From the NCBI GenBank assembly GCA_036374795.1, contig DASUTC010000287.1, positions 1 to 53,748 of the forward strand: a DNA stretch of 53,748 nt, read 5' to 3'. The position numbers were made by a program, and so were the translations under genes. Position 1 is the first letter of the stretch. Each line of letters starts with the position of its first letter. Source of the DNA: Herpetosiphonaceae bacterium. GTDB lineage: Bacteria; Chloroflexota; Chloroflexia; Chloroflexales; Kallotenuaceae. Under the pieces are notes generated by a model that was given only the letters and a program-made list of their open reading frames with translations, had not been told where the DNA came from and did not search any database. Below are positions 8,175 through 17,118 of this stretch, piece by piece.

Positions 8175-8753
8175 GTGGACGATCCGACGGCATCGTCTCT
8201 GGCGATCGATGATGCAGCACTGCTCGGCCTGCTGCGCAATCGGGAACCGCACGGCCTGGCCGTGCTCTACGATCGCTATGGCCGGTTGGTCTACAGCATG
8301 GCGCTGAGGATCGTCCAGGATCACGGGATCGCCGAGGAGATCACCCAGGATGTCTTTCTGCGCTGCTGGAATAATATCGCCAGCTACCAGCCGGGCCACG
8401 GCAGCCTGGTATCATGGCTGCTGGGCATCGCGCATCACCGCGCGATCGACGAGCTGCGCAGCCGCCGCAACAAGCACCGCAGCCGCGAGGTTTCGACCGA
8501 GCAGCTCCACTACCTGACCACGCCCGACGCCAGCTTCGACGAGGCGCTGATGCGCGACGAGATCCGCACGACGCTTGAAAGTCTGCCGCTGCCACAGCGC
8601 GAGGCGATCGAGATGATCTTCTGGCGCGGCTTTACCCGGCGCGAGGCCGCCGAGCACCTGGGCGTGCCGATCGGCACGCTGCATACGCGGCTGCGCCTGG
8701 GCATGGAGAAATTGCGGGCGGTGTATGAGCGGCTGTTTGGGGATGAAGGATAG
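8175..8753 (+). CDS. ECF-type sigma-70 family RNA polymerase sigma factor
   Basis: A 192-residue sigma factor with region 2 (VLYDRYGRLVYSMALRIV, then EEITQDVFLRCW for -10 recognition) and region 4 (LPLPQREAIEMIFWRGFTRR followed by EAAEHLGVPIGTLHTRLRLG, a helix-turn-helix). Regions 1 and 3 are missing, as in the ECF class. GTG 8175 is chosen because AAGGAG (8164-8169) lies 5 bases before it; ATG 8136 and 8037 lack a comparable site. No anti-sigma gene is adjacent, which is unusual. A ZAS-domain membrane protein at 12886 is the nearest candidate partner. Confidence 0.9.
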   Translation: MDDPTASSLAIDDAALLGLLRNREPHGLAVLYDRYGRLVYSMALRIVQDHGIAEEITQDVFLRCWNNIASYQPGHGSLVSWLLGIAHHRAIDELRSRRNKHRSREVSTEQLHYLTTPDASFDEALMRDEIRTTLESLPLPQREAIEMIFWRGFTRREAAEHLGVPIGTLHTRLRLGMEKLRAVYERLFGDEG

Positions 8754-8758
8754 AGTCC

Positions 8759-8796
8759 AGGCGCTCACCCGGTCGATTGCGACCGGGGGAGCGCCT
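8759..8796. terminator. Bidirectional terminator between sigma and cyclophilin genes
   Basis: AGGCGCTC (8759-8766) pairs with GAGCGCCT (8789-8796), and inside it CCCGGTCG (8768-8775) pairs with CGACCGGG (8780-8787) around ATTG. This near-perfect 16-bp stem lies between two convergent genes. Confidence 0.8.
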
Positions 8797-8802
8797 CTCC
8801 GT

Positions 8803-9525
8803 TTATTCCTCCGCGATCGTAATATTCGTGATGCGCACATCCTCGGTCGGCGTCGAGCCCTCGGCGCCCGTCGTCGGCGTGTTCGCGATGGCGTCCAGCG
8901 TTTCGAGGCCCTCGGTCAGCTTGCCGAAGATGGTGTAGTTCTTGGGCAGCGGATAGTCGGCGTGGACGATAAAGAACTGCGAGCCGTTGGTGTTCGGCCC
9001 GGCGTTCGCCATCGCCAGCGTGCCGCGCTGGTAGCTCAGGCTGTCGGGGATCGGCTCGTCCTCGAAGCGATAGCCGGGACCGCCCGTGCCGGTGCCGGTC
9101 GGATCGCCGGTCTGGACCATAAAATCTTTGATGATCCGGTGAAACTTCACGTTCTGATAGAAGTTTTCGCGCGACAGAAACACGAAGTTATTGACCGTCT
9201 TGGGCGCTTCTTTGGCGAAAAGTTCGGCCTTCATCGTGCCCTTGGTCGTCTCGATCGTCGCGATATACTTCTTGTTCGGGTCGATCTGCATGGCTGGCGC
9301 GGCGGAATATTTGTTGTTGCGCTCCGACGGATCGGCTGCTGCGTCTCCAGCTTGATTCCCGGACGCAGGGCTGGCCGACGCCGCAGGAGCCGCACTTGCC
9401 GACGCCGCAGGAGCCGCGCCGGTGCTGCCGGTGCTATCGGATGGGACCGTGTTGTCGGTGGGCTGGCCGCATGCCGCCAGGGCCAGCAGCGGGAGCGCGA
9501 GCAGCCCCAGGTGAATGAAACGCAT
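8803..9525 (-). CDS. Lipoprotein cyclophilin-type peptidyl-prolyl isomerase
   Basis: A 240-residue protein catalysing cis-trans isomerisation of proline bonds outside the membrane. A signal peptide ends in a lipobox (LALAAC, Cys about 19), followed by an Ala/Ser/Thr-rich linker to about residue 70. The cyclophilin domain shows FHRIIKDFMVQTGDPTGTGT with the catalytic Arg, then GTLAMANAGPNTNGSQFFI. An AAAGGA site lies upstream of ATG 9525. It probably folds exported proteins at the membrane surface. The gene stands alone, facing the sigma gene. Confidence 0.92.
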   Translation of the reverse strand: MRFIHLGLLALPLLALAACGQPTDNTVPSDSTGSTGAAPAASASAAPAASASPASGNQAGDAAADPSERNNKYSAAPAMQIDPNKKYIATIETTKGTMKAELFAKEAPKTVNNFVFLSRENFYQNVKFHRIIKDFMVQTGDPTGTGTGGPGYRFEDEPIPDSLSYQRGTLAMANAGPNTNGSQFFIVHADYPLPKNYTIFGKLTEGLETLDAIANTPTTGAEGSTPTEDVRITNITIAEE

Positions 9526-9563
9526 GTGTGTCGTCCTTTCAATTATGGGAGGTGTCCCCCGAT

Positions 9564-9592
9564 ACGGTACCGAACAGAAGCCGGTTCGTCAA
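9564..9592 (-). promoter_or_regulatory. Possible promoter of cyclophilin gene
   Basis: On the minus strand TTGACG (9592-9587) lies 17 bases from TACCGT (9569-9564). The -35 is good and the -10 matches only 3 of 6, so this is tentative. Confidence 0.35.
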
Positions 9593-9707
9593 ATATGTAT
9601 GTACCATGATGCCCGCTGGCCCTCAGCTTGCGTAACTTCGTCACCTGTGGGAACATCAACCTAGTACATAGATGTGCTCTAACGCGGCAAAGGAGGCGCG
9701 GTGTTGT

Positions 9708-12506
9708 ATGGAAGATGAGGACAACGCCATGCTGAGGACAGGCACCCGCGAGCCACTCTCCGAAACGATCCATCTCCTTGGCGACATGCTTGGCTCGGTG
9801 ATCCGCGAGCAGGCCGGAGAGGCCGCGTTCGCCCTGGAAGAACGTGTGCGCGAGCTAGCCAAGCTTGCGCGCGAGGACGAGCGCGCGGCAGATCCGGCAG
9901 CCCAGGAGTTGGCGCGACAGATCGAGGCGCTGGACCTGCCGCAGATTCACATTCTGATCAAAGCCTTCACCACCTACTTCGGCCTCGTCAATCTCGCCGA
10001 GCAGCACGAGCGGCTGCGGGTCTTGCGCGAGCGCGAGCGCACCAACCCGCCCGTCGCCGAATCGCTGGACGAGGCCATCGCCCGCCTGCGCGAGAGCGGC
10101 TACAGCGCGCACGACGTGCAGACGCTCCTCGATCGGATGGTCGTCAAGCCCGTCTTCACCGCGCATCCCACCGAGTCGAAGCGCCGGACGATCCTTGAAA
10201 AGCTGCGCAACATCTCGGCCCTGCTGACGCGCATGGAATCGACCGATCTCCTGCCACGCGAGCAGCAGCAGATCGAGCAGGCGCTCCGCAGCGAGATCGT
10301 CGGGCTGTGGCAGGCGCATGAGATCCGCGATGTGCGGCCCATGGTGATCGACGAGGTCAAGAAAGGGCTGTACTTCTGCGAAGAAACGCTGCTGCCGATC
10401 GTGCCGCTGATCTACCGCGATCTTCAGGCAGCGCTGCGCGAGTACTATCCCGACCACGAGTGGCGCGTGCCGTCGCTGCTGCGCTTCGGCTCGTGGATCG
10501 GCGGCGACCGCGACGGCAACCCGTTTGTCACGCCTGAGGTGACACTTGAAACCGTGCGGCTGCTGCATACGCGGGCGCTCAACCACTACGTCCACGCAAT
10601 CGAGGACCTGGCGCACAACATGACCTCATCGGCGCACGCCACGCCCTACAGCGACGAGCTGCGCGCTACGCTGGCGCTGCACGAGCAGCGCTTCCCTGAT
10701 GTGGCCCAGAACGTCACGCAGCGCATCCCGTTCGAGCCGTACCGCCAGTTTTGTACCTATATCCGCGAAAAGCTGCTGCTCAGCCGACAGCACGCCCAAA
10801 CCTTCCAGCCGGTCTGGGGCGCGGACGCGGTTGATACCGGCGGCAGATGGTATCTGAACAATGTCGAGCTGCTGCACGATCTCAGGATCATCGACCGCAG
10901 CCTGCGCGCGCATGGTGGAGCCGCCATCGCCGACGGGCTGCTGGCCGACGTGATCCGGCAGGTGGAGGTCTTTGGCCTGCATCTGCTGAGGCTGGATATT
11001 CGTCAGCACTCGGAGCGACACACCAGCGCGCTGGCCGAGATCTTCGCATTCGCCGATGTCTGCGCCGACTACGCCGCTCTGACCGAGACGGAGCGCGTCG
11101 CGCTGCTCAGCCGGGAACTCCAGACCAATCGCCCGCTGATCCCGGCGCGGCTGAGCTTTGGCGACGAAACCAACGAGACGATCGCGACCTTCCGGCTGCT
11201 GCACGCGATCCTTGAGCAGTTGAGCCCAAACGCCACCCACACCTACATCATCAGCATGACCACGGGCGCGAGCGATCTGCTGGCGGCGCTGCTGCTGGCG
11301 AAAGAGGCGGCGCTGTACCGGCGCGGCGAGTACAGCCGCTTCGATATTGTGCCGCTCTTCGAGACGCGCGAGGACCTGACGCACGCGCCACGGATCATGG
11401 CCGATCTCTTTGCGCTGCCCGCGTATCGCGAGCATCTGGCGCTGCGCCACAACCACCAGGAGGTGATGGTCGGCTACTCCGACAGCAACAAGCTCGCCGG
11501 ATTCTTACCGGCATCCTGGGCGCTCTACACGGCGCAGCGCGCGCTGGTGGAGGTGGCGGATCAGGCGGGAGTCTCGCTTGAGCTGTTCCACGGGCGCGGC
11601 GGCGCGATCGGGCGGGGCGGCGGTCCGGCCAACGCCGCGATCATGGCGCAGCCAGCCGGAACCGTGCGCGGGCGGCTCAAGCTCACCGAGCAGGGCGAGG
11701 TCATCTCGGATCGCTATGGGCAGCGGGGCATCGCCGCGCGACATCTCCAGCAGGTGCTCAACGCCGCACTGATCGCCAGCACGCCGTACGTCACGCCGAC
11801 GATCCCGCCGGAGTGGGAGGCGGCGCTCGACGCGCTGGCCGACCAGGGCTTCTGCGCCTATCGCTCATTGGTCGAGCATCCCGATTTTCTGCCCTACTTC
11901 CACGGCGCGACGCCGATCGACGAGCTGAGCAACCTCAAGATCGGCTCGCGGCCTGCCCGCCGCAAGCAAAGCGACCGCCTGGAAGACTTGCGCGCGATCC
12001 CGTGGGTCTTTGCCTGGATGCAAAGCCGCCATACGCTGCCGGGCTGGTACGGCCTGGGCACCGCCGTCGAGCAGTATCTGGCCGAGGATCGCGCCGGGCG
12101 GCTGGCGCTGCTCCAGACGATGTATCGTGAGTGGCCGTTCTGGCGTACCACGCTCGACAACGCGCAGATGGTGCTGGCGAAAGCCGATCTGCATATTGCC
12201 GAGCGCTATACCTCGCTGGTGCCCGATGCTGGCGTGCGCGAGCGGATGTGGAAGCTGATCGCGGACGAGTATCGCCGCACGGTGCAGGCCGTCTGCGCGG
12301 TCGCCGGGATCGACCACCTGCTGGATCAGTGGCCGACGTTGCAGCGCTCGATTCGTCGGCGCAATCCGTATGTCGATCCGCTGAGCTACATCCAGGTTGC
12401 GCTGCTGCACCGGCTGCGCGCGTCCCACGATCCCGATCCGCTGCTTGAGCAGGCCGTGCTGCTGACGGTCAACGGCGTTGCGGCGGGGCTGCGCAATACG
12501 GGGTAG
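9708..12506 (+). CDS. ppc: Phosphoenolpyruvate carboxylase
   Basis: A 932-residue enzyme that carboxylates PEP with bicarbonate to oxaloacetate, refilling the TCA cycle. The catalytic His lies in VFTAHPTESKRR (His about 153), followed by GSWIGGDRDGNP, the catalytic Lys in GYSDSNK (about 595), FHGRGGAIGRGGGP, and the C-terminal NTG that ends nearly all members. Length fits the bacterial family (about 880-940). AAAGGAGG at 9689-9696 is 11 bases before ATG 9708, a little far; in-frame ATG 9672 is upstream of that site and less likely. Monocistronic, with a terminator after it. Confidence 0.96.
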   Translation: MEDEDNAMLRTGTREPLSETIHLLGDMLGSVIREQAGEAAFALEERVRELAKLAREDERAADPAAQELARQIEALDLPQIHILIKAFTTYFGLVNLAEQHERLRVLRERERTNPPVAESLDEAIARLRESGYSAHDVQTLLDRMVVKPVFTAHPTESKRRTILEKLRNISALLTRMESTDLLPREQQQIEQALRSEIVGLWQAHEIRDVRPMVIDEVKKGLYFCEETLLPIVPLIYRDLQAALREYYPDHEWRVPSLLRFGSWIGGDRDGNPFVTPEVTLETVRLLHTRALNHYVHAIEDLAHNMTSSAHATPYSDELRATLALHEQRFPDVAQNVTQRIPFEPYRQFCTYIREKLLLSRQHAQTFQPVWGADAVDTGGRWYLNNVELLHDLRIIDRSLRAHGGAAIADGLLADVIRQVEVFGLHLLRLDIRQHSERHTSALAEIFAFADVCADYAALTETERVALLSRELQTNRPLIPARLSFGDETNETIATFRLLHAILEQLSPNATHTYIISMTTGASDLLAALLLAKEAALYRRGEYSRFDIVPLFETREDLTHAPRIMADLFALPAYREHLALRHNHQEVMVGYSDSNKLAGFLPASWALYTAQRALVEVADQAGVSLELFHGRGGAIGRGGGPANAAIMAQPAGTVRGRLKLTEQGEVISDRYGQRGIAARHLQQVLNAALIASTPYVTPTIPPEWEAALDALADQGFCAYRSLVEHPDFLPYFHGATPIDELSNLKIGSRPARRKQSDRLEDLRAIPWVFAWMQSRHTLPGWYGLGTAVEQYLAEDRAGRLALLQTMYREWPFWRTTLDNAQMVLAKADLHIAERYTSLVPDAGVRERMWKLIADEYRRTVQAVCAVAGIDHLLDQWPTLQRSIRRRNPYVDPLSYIQVALLHRLRASHDPDPLLEQAVLLTVNGVAAGLRNTG

Positions 12507-12515
12507 GTCGATTGG

Positions 12516-12556
12516 GGGCGTATGTGGCTTCTGCTAATACGAAACTACATACGCCC
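12516..12556 (+). terminator. Terminator after ppc
   Basis: GGGCGTATGT (12516-12525) pairs perfectly with ACATACGCCC (12547-12556) around a 21-base loop, 10 bases after the ppc stop. Only a short T-run follows, so it may be weak. Confidence 0.6.
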
Positions 12557-12559
12557 TTC

Positions 12560-12885
12560 CTCAGATCTCGTCAACAGCTACGCCATCTTTACAGCGTTTA
12601 AATTGACAGATGTACTATACTATGTAGCAACGGAGGGAAGCAGATCCCCCCCTGCTCCGCCGCCAACGACTCCACAACAATCCTAAATGTCTTTAGACAC
12701 AGCCTCATACCAACAACCCAACGACATCATCGCCTGACGCTCTTATCGACCTGCGCACAAAAAACCGTGCTTGTATGCGGTCAATTTGAAAAACGGCCTT
12801 TGGCAACGAAGGAGGTGCTTCTGCATCCCACAGATCACGTCGTGCGTCGGCTGCGTGTGTAAGGCTCTTGAAAGGAGTGTATCCT
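12560..12885 (+). other. Long leader region before the LysM gene
   Basis: This non-coding stretch is more AT-rich than the genes on either side. TTTACA (12588-12593) lies 17 bases from TGTACT (12611-12616), with TATACT overlapping at 12616-12621, so transcription may begin near 12625 and leave a leader of about 260 bases. I compared it by eye with c-di-AMP and c-di-GMP riboswitch cores, which often precede wall genes, and found no convincing match. A strong AAGGAGG at 12809-12815 is not followed by a usable start codon. Confidence 0.4.
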
Positions 12886-14007
12886 ATGGACTGTCGTGAA
12901 GTTCGCCGTCTGCTGAACCAGGGTGTGACGCCCAGCTCATACGACGCTCTACGCGCTACGATGGGCTTTCACCTCGCCATGTGCTCTGATTGCCGCACGT
13001 ATCGTGTCAAACAAGCTTATCGACGCTGCAAGGACCAACAACTGCTGGCTGCGCTCCTGTCGCAGCAGCCACCCATCCGCTCCCAACAGGTCTTTGCAGC
13101 CAACCGCTTCGCGCGCCGCACACCACGCCGACAGTCGCATCGCGGGCTGCACGCTGCCGGTGTCAGGGTGCTGCTGGGAAGCCTGCTGGCTTTGAGTCCG
13201 CTTGGCGGCAGTGCAGCGCCCGCACCTAGCCCCGCTCCCCAGCCGGCATCTGCTCCTGTACAGACAAACGACGATGCGATCCTGGTCGAGCGCCAGCAGT
13301 ATCGAGCGCCTGAGCGGGCAGCCATCGGCGCGGCTGCTGCCAGCCAGGAGCAGAGCGCTCCGCCATCCATCGAGCCAGGGCAGACGCTGCTGATCCCCGC
13401 TGTGCAGGATGCGCCATCCGCCGATCGTGCCCAGCAGACGGGAGCGACCGTCTACACCGTGCAATCGGGCGATACGCTAACGGGCATTGCCTGGAGGTTC
13501 TACGGCAACGCGAATCTCTGGACTACGATTTATGACGCAAATCGGAATGTGATCGGAGCCAATCCCCACATGATTTACCCAGGTCAACGGATCGTGATCC
13601 AGAGCATGTCTACACCAGCGCCAGCGCCAGTACCGCCACAGAGCGGCGAAGTACAAGGATTACACACCGTTCGGTCCGGCGAGTCGCTCTGGTCGATCGC
13701 GCAGCAGGCGTATGGTAATGGCACGGGCTGGAACACTATCTATCAGGCGAACCAGCACCAGATCGCCAATCCAAGCATGATCTTTCCTGGGCAGGAGCTT
13801 ACCATTCCCCGCCAACTATCACATGATCCCGGAGCGATTGTTGACGGCTCAGGAAGCTACACGGTGCAGCCCGGCGACTCGCTCTGGTCGATTGCGCAGC
13901 GCTATTACGGCGATGGCACGCAGTACTGGCGCATCTATCAGGCGAACCAAGGCCAGATTGCCAACCCGATTCTGATCTATCCGGGGATGACGCTCACAAT
14001 TCCCTAG
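12886..14007 (+). CDS. Anti-sigma-like zinc finger protein with three LysM domains
   Basis: A 373-residue protein of unusual architecture. The N-terminus MDCREVRRLL...H29-x3-C33-x2-C36 matches the ZAS zinc-binding anti-sigma domain. One hydrophobic segment lies at about 90-110, then a Pro/Ala-rich spacer, then three LysM domains (peptidoglycan or chitin binding) beginning near residues 188, 263 and 325, each opening as YTVQSGDTLTGIA or similar and ending in YPGQ/YPGM. This predicts a cytoplasmic sigma-binding head and an outside glycan-binding tail. ATG 12886 follows AAAGGAG at 12871-12877. The sigma partner is not shown; the orphan ECF gene at 8175 is a candidate. Confidence 0.85.
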   Translation: MDCREVRRLLNQGVTPSSYDALRATMGFHLAMCSDCRTYRVKQAYRRCKDQQLLAALLSQQPPIRSQQVFAANRFARRTPRRQSHRGLHAAGVRVLLGSLLALSPLGGSAAPAPSPAPQPASAPVQTNDDAILVERQQYRAPERAAIGAAAASQEQSAPPSIEPGQTLLIPAVQDAPSADRAQQTGATVYTVQSGDTLTGIAWRFYGNANLWTTIYDANRNVIGANPHMIYPGQRIVIQSMSTPAPAPVPPQSGEVQGLHTVRSGESLWSIAQQAYGNGTGWNTIYQANQHQIANPSMIFPGQELTIPRQLSHDPGAIVDGSGSYTVQPGDSLWSIAQRYYGDGTQYWRIYQANQGQIANPILIYPGMTLTIP

Positions 14008-14032
14008 CTCTGGCTACCGTACAATACGGCGC

Positions 14033-14581
14033 TCAGGAGACTCGCCGCAGATACTCCGGCGGCACGTGATCCACCAGCCAGACGCCGTTGCCGGAGCGGA
14101 AGAAGCGAAAGCCCGCCTGCTGCATCGCGGCGGCGTCTACCGCCAGGATCACCGGCTGCCCGCGCCGCGCCCCGACCTTTGTCGCGGTCGCCAGGTCGCC
14201 TGAGAGATGCACGTGATGGCGCTGCATCTTGAGCAGACCGTCGCGCAGGATCGCCGCAAGGAAGCGCTCGACGGTGCCGTGGTAGAGCATCTGCGGCGGC
14301 GTGGCGGCCTCAAGTTGCAGATCGACCTCGACGCTGTGGCCTTGCTGCGCGCGGATCGACGCGCCCGACGGATCGAACGCGAAGCGCTGCTTATCGTTCT
14401 GCGATACGACTTCCTCCAGCTCGGCGCGGCTGATCGGAAAGTTGTTTCGCGCACAGGCGGCCAGCAGCTCGTCCACTGCTACCCAGCCGCCCGGCGCGAG
14501 CGTCAGGCCAAGCCGCTCAGGCTGATGGCGCAGATGCTTGCTGAGATATTTGCTGATGCGGACCAGCCGCGCTTCGTTCAT
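14033..14581 (-). CDS. kptA: RNA 2'-phosphotransferase (KptA/Tpt1)
   Basis: A 182-residue NAD+-dependent enzyme that removes an internal 2'-phosphate from RNA, the last step of tRNA splicing in eukaryotes; its bacterial role is not established. Family motifs are LSKHLRHQPERLGL at the N-terminus, the winged helix region (WVAVDELLAAC), LYHGTVERFLAAILRDGL, HHVHLSGDLATATKVGARRG and VDAAAM. ATG 14581 is preceded by AAGGAA; an upstream TTG at 14599 is not needed. It lies 24 bases after an M16 peptidase gene in the same direction, so it is probably the third gene of that operon. Confidence 0.9.
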   Translation of the reverse strand: MNEARLVRISKYLSKHLRHQPERLGLTLAPGGWVAVDELLAACARNNFPISRAELEEVVSQNDKQRFAFDPSGASIRAQQGHSVEVDLQLEAATPPQMLYHGTVERFLAAILRDGLLKMQRHHVHLSGDLATATKVGARRGQPVILAVDAAAMQQAGFRFFRSGNGVWLVDHVPPEYLRRVS

Positions 14582-14605
14582 GATGTGGTTCCTTATCAAC
14601 GTTGC

Positions 14606-15835
14606 CTACGACGCCTCGGCCAGCGGCCCCAGCCCGACCAGCGTCAGGTTATCGAATGGCTTGCCGCGCAGCAGCGCATCCACGTCGTCGCCCGTCACCG
14701 CCAGCAGCCGATCGACCTGCTCGCTGACCGGCTCGATCCGCCCGCGATAGATCCAGTCGAAGCCGACCGACGTCAGGCGGCCCATGGGCGTCTCGGAGTG
14801 CAGCACCAGCCCCGACGCAAGCTTGCGCCGCGCGCGCGCCAGCTCGTCGTCGGTAATGCCCTCGGCCTGTACCGTATGCAGCGTCGCGCGGGTCAGATCG
14901 ATCACCTCGCGGGTACGCGACGGATCGCACGAGACGAACATATAGAACGCGCCCGCGCCGTCCTGCTCGGCGTAGCTGATATCGGCGCTATGTGCGATGC
15001 CGGGATAGACCAGCGCCCAGTAGAGCCGCGATCCGCGACCGCCGCCGATCACCTGGGCCAGCACATCCGCCGCGTACCGCTCGTCGTCCTGCGCCGAGGG
15101 GCCGGGAGCGACCGCCGCCAGATAGATTCGATCGCGCTGCGGATCGGCCCGCATATGCTCCTGCGGGATCGGCTGCGGCTCCCAGAGCGCGCGCGGCGTC
15201 TCGGCGGGCTGCCACGCGCCGCACACGCGCTCGATCTGCGCCACCGCAGCATCCCAGTCGTACCTGCCCGTCAGCGTCACGACCATGTTGTTGGGCGCGT
15301 ACCGCAGGTTGAAATACGCCATCATCTGATCGCGCTGCAACGCGGAGATACTCTCGGTGGAGCCCAGCACGCTGTTGCCGAGCGGATGCCCGTGATGATA
15401 GACCTCGCGCGCAAGCTGATAGACCGAGTAGGCCGGACGATCTTTGTACATCGCGATCTCTTCGAGGATCACCTGCTTCTCGGTATCGAAATCCTCCTGG
15501 CGCAGGCTGGGACGCAGCATATCCGCCAGCAAGTCGATCAGATGCTCCTGAAATTCGGGCAGCACCGCGCCATAGTACACCGTGTTCTCATTGGAGGTGA
15601 AGGCATTGTAGCTCGCGCCCATCTCGGCAAACTCGCGATCGACATCTTCCGCCGAGCGGCGGGCGCTGCCTTTGAACATCATATGTTCGAGAAAATGGCT
15701 GACGCCGGAGATTTCGGGCGTCTCATCCCGCGAGCCGGTACGAGCAAAAAAGCCGATCGCCACCGACTGTGCCGCCTCGTTATACTCGCCAACAATCGTC
15801 AGGCCATTTGCCAGCGTATGGTGATCGTAGCGCAT
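14606..15835 (-). CDS. M16B zinc peptidase, catalytic subunit
   Basis: A 409-residue member of the M16 (insulinase/processing peptidase) family. It carries the inverted zinc motif HFLEH in GVSHFLEHMMFKGSARR and the second Glu in DTEKQVILEEI. It starts at ATG 15835, two bases after the stop of the upstream M16 gene, with CAGGAG inside that gene's end as ribosome site. A longer open frame to 16459 only overlaps the neighbour out of frame. With its inactive partner it should form a heterodimer that degrades peptides or processes exported proteins. Confidence 0.92.
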   Translation of the reverse strand: MRYDHHTLANGLTIVGEYNEAAQSVAIGFFARTGSRDETPEISGVSHFLEHMMFKGSARRSAEDVDREFAEMGASYNAFTSNENTVYYGAVLPEFQEHLIDLLADMLRPSLRQEDFDTEKQVILEEIAMYKDRPAYSVYQLAREVYHHGHPLGNSVLGSTESISALQRDQMMAYFNLRYAPNNMVVTLTGRYDWDAAVAQIERVCGAWQPAETPRALWEPQPIPQEHMRADPQRDRIYLAAVAPGPSAQDDERYAADVLAQVIGGGRGSRLYWALVYPGIAHSADISYAEQDGAGAFYMFVSCDPSRTREVIDLTRATLHTVQAEGITDDELARARRKLASGLVLHSETPMGRLTSVGFDWIYRGRIEPVSEQVDRLLAVTGDDVDALLRGKPFDNLTLVGLGPLAEAS

Positions 15836-15837
15836 AT

Positions 15838-17085
15838 CTACTCCTGATGGTTGTTGAGGTCGATCGGCGCGGGGCCGAGCGTTATCACCGTAAAGGTCTG
15901 CGGCGTGTGCTGCGCCAGATACTCGTTTAGAGCATCGATCGTCACCGCCTCGACCGCGCCGCGAATATCTTCGAGCGTGCGAGGCCGATCGATCAGGAAC
16001 ACGTCGCCGGCTAGCGCAGCCGCGCGCGCCGTGCTGGACTCGCCCTGCATCACCAGCGCCGACAGCAGGCCGGTACGGGCACGATTCAGCTCCTCCGCCG
16101 TCACGCCCTCGCCAAGCCGCCGCAGCTCGCCCAGGATCACCTCGACCGTCTCCTGCGCGCGGCCCGGCTGCGTTCCGGCATAGCCCAGCACCAGACCAAG
16201 ACCTCTGTACAGGCGCGGCGTTGCGTAGACCGTGTACACCAGGCCGCGCTTGACGCGCACCTCGGTGAAGAGCCGCGAGGCCATGCTGCCAGACAAGACA
16301 TTCAGCGCCAGGCGCTCGTGGTAGTAGTGCGGATCGCCCAGCGGCAACGACTGGTAGGCCACGGCGATCTGAGTCTGCGCCGTCTCCTGCTGGAGATGAT
16401 GGTACAGCGGTCCGCTCCTGGCCTGCGGCTGCGGCCATGTGGGCGGCGCTCCCTGCCAATCGCCAAAGAGCCGCTCCGCCGTGTCGCGCGCCTGCTCCGG
16501 CTCGACGCCGCCGGCAATCGCCAGCACGCCCCCGGCTGGCCGGTAGCGCGCCGCATGGTCGGCTTGCAGCGCTGCCGGATCAATCTGATCCAGCTCGTCG
16601 GGCTCGCCAAGCGTCGAGCGCCCGAACGGGCCGGGAAAATAGATCTTGTTGAACTCGTTGAATAGCCGCTGCACCGGATTATCGTTGAGCGACTGGATCG
16701 ATTGCAGCGTGAGCGCGCGGACCGCATCCAGCTCGGCGGGGGGCAAGTGCGGGCGGCGCACGACATCGGCATACAGCGCTAGCGCCGCATCGAAATCCTC
16801 GGCCAGCAGCGCGCCGCTAAACGTCGTGTACTCGGTGCCGACGCCGCCGCTGCGCTGCACGCCCAGCTCATCCAGTGCGTTCGAGAGCGCCCGCGCGTCG
16901 CGCTCGCCCGCCCCGCGAAAGACCATGCCGTTGAGGAGCTGCGCCGCGCCGCTCTGCCCTGCGGGATCGTTTGCCGATCCGGCGTGCAGCAGCAGCGTCC
17001 AGGCGACAGACCGGACGTAGGGCATCGGCTCGACAACCACCGTCAGGCCGTTGTCGAGGCGAAATGTATGAATCGATTGGGGCAC
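15838..17085 (-). CDS. M16B peptidase, non-catalytic partner subunit
   Basis: A 415-residue M16-fold protein lacking the HxxEH zinc site: the matching stretch reads GAAQLLNGMVFRG, with Gln, Asn and Gly where His, Glu and His are needed. Its second half keeps the Arg/Tyr substrate-binding pair in RLFTEVRVKRGLVYTVYA. This division (active alpha, R/Y-bearing partner) is known from bacterial M16B heterodimers and mitochondrial processing peptidase. GTG 17085 follows a strong AAGGAGGAG. First gene of an operon with the catalytic subunit and kptA; promoter at 17119-17147. Confidence 0.9.
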   Translation of the reverse strand: MPQSIHTFRLDNGLTVVVEPMPYVRSVAWTLLLHAGSANDPAGQSGAAQLLNGMVFRGAGERDARALSNALDELGVQRSGGVGTEYTTFSGALLAEDFDAALALYADVVRRPHLPPAELDAVRALTLQSIQSLNDNPVQRLFNEFNKIYFPGPFGRSTLGEPDELDQIDPAALQADHAARYRPAGGVLAIAGGVEPEQARDTAERLFGDWQGAPPTWPQPQARSGPLYHHLQQETAQTQIAVAYQSLPLGDPHYYHERLALNVLSGSMASRLFTEVRVKRGLVYTVYATPRLYRGLGLVLGYAGTQPGRAQETVEVILGELRRLGEGVTAEELNRARTGLLSALVMQGESSTARAAALAGDVFLIDRPRTLEDIRGAVEAVTIDALNEYLAQHTPQTFTVITLGPAPIDLNNHQE

Positions 17086-17118
17086 GACTCCTCCTTACAT
17101 ATCGCGATCACTCTCTGT

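Noticed and set aside
12809-12862. A mini-ORF after AAGGAGG at 12809.
   Set aside because: The only start (GTG) directly abuts the ribosome site with no spacing, and the 15-codon product is nondescript.
12560-12885. Riboswitch in the LysM gene leader.
   Set aside because: Cell-wall genes are often controlled by c-di-AMP or c-di-GMP riboswitches, but the conserved core sequences of these classes were not found by eye. A covariance-model search would be decisive.
14606-16459. A 617-codon open frame extending the catalytic M16 gene upstream.
   Set aside because: The part above 15835 overlaps the partner M16 gene in another frame and gives Arg/Ala-rich sequence without family similarity; the true N-terminus MRYDHHTLANGLTIV starts at 15835.
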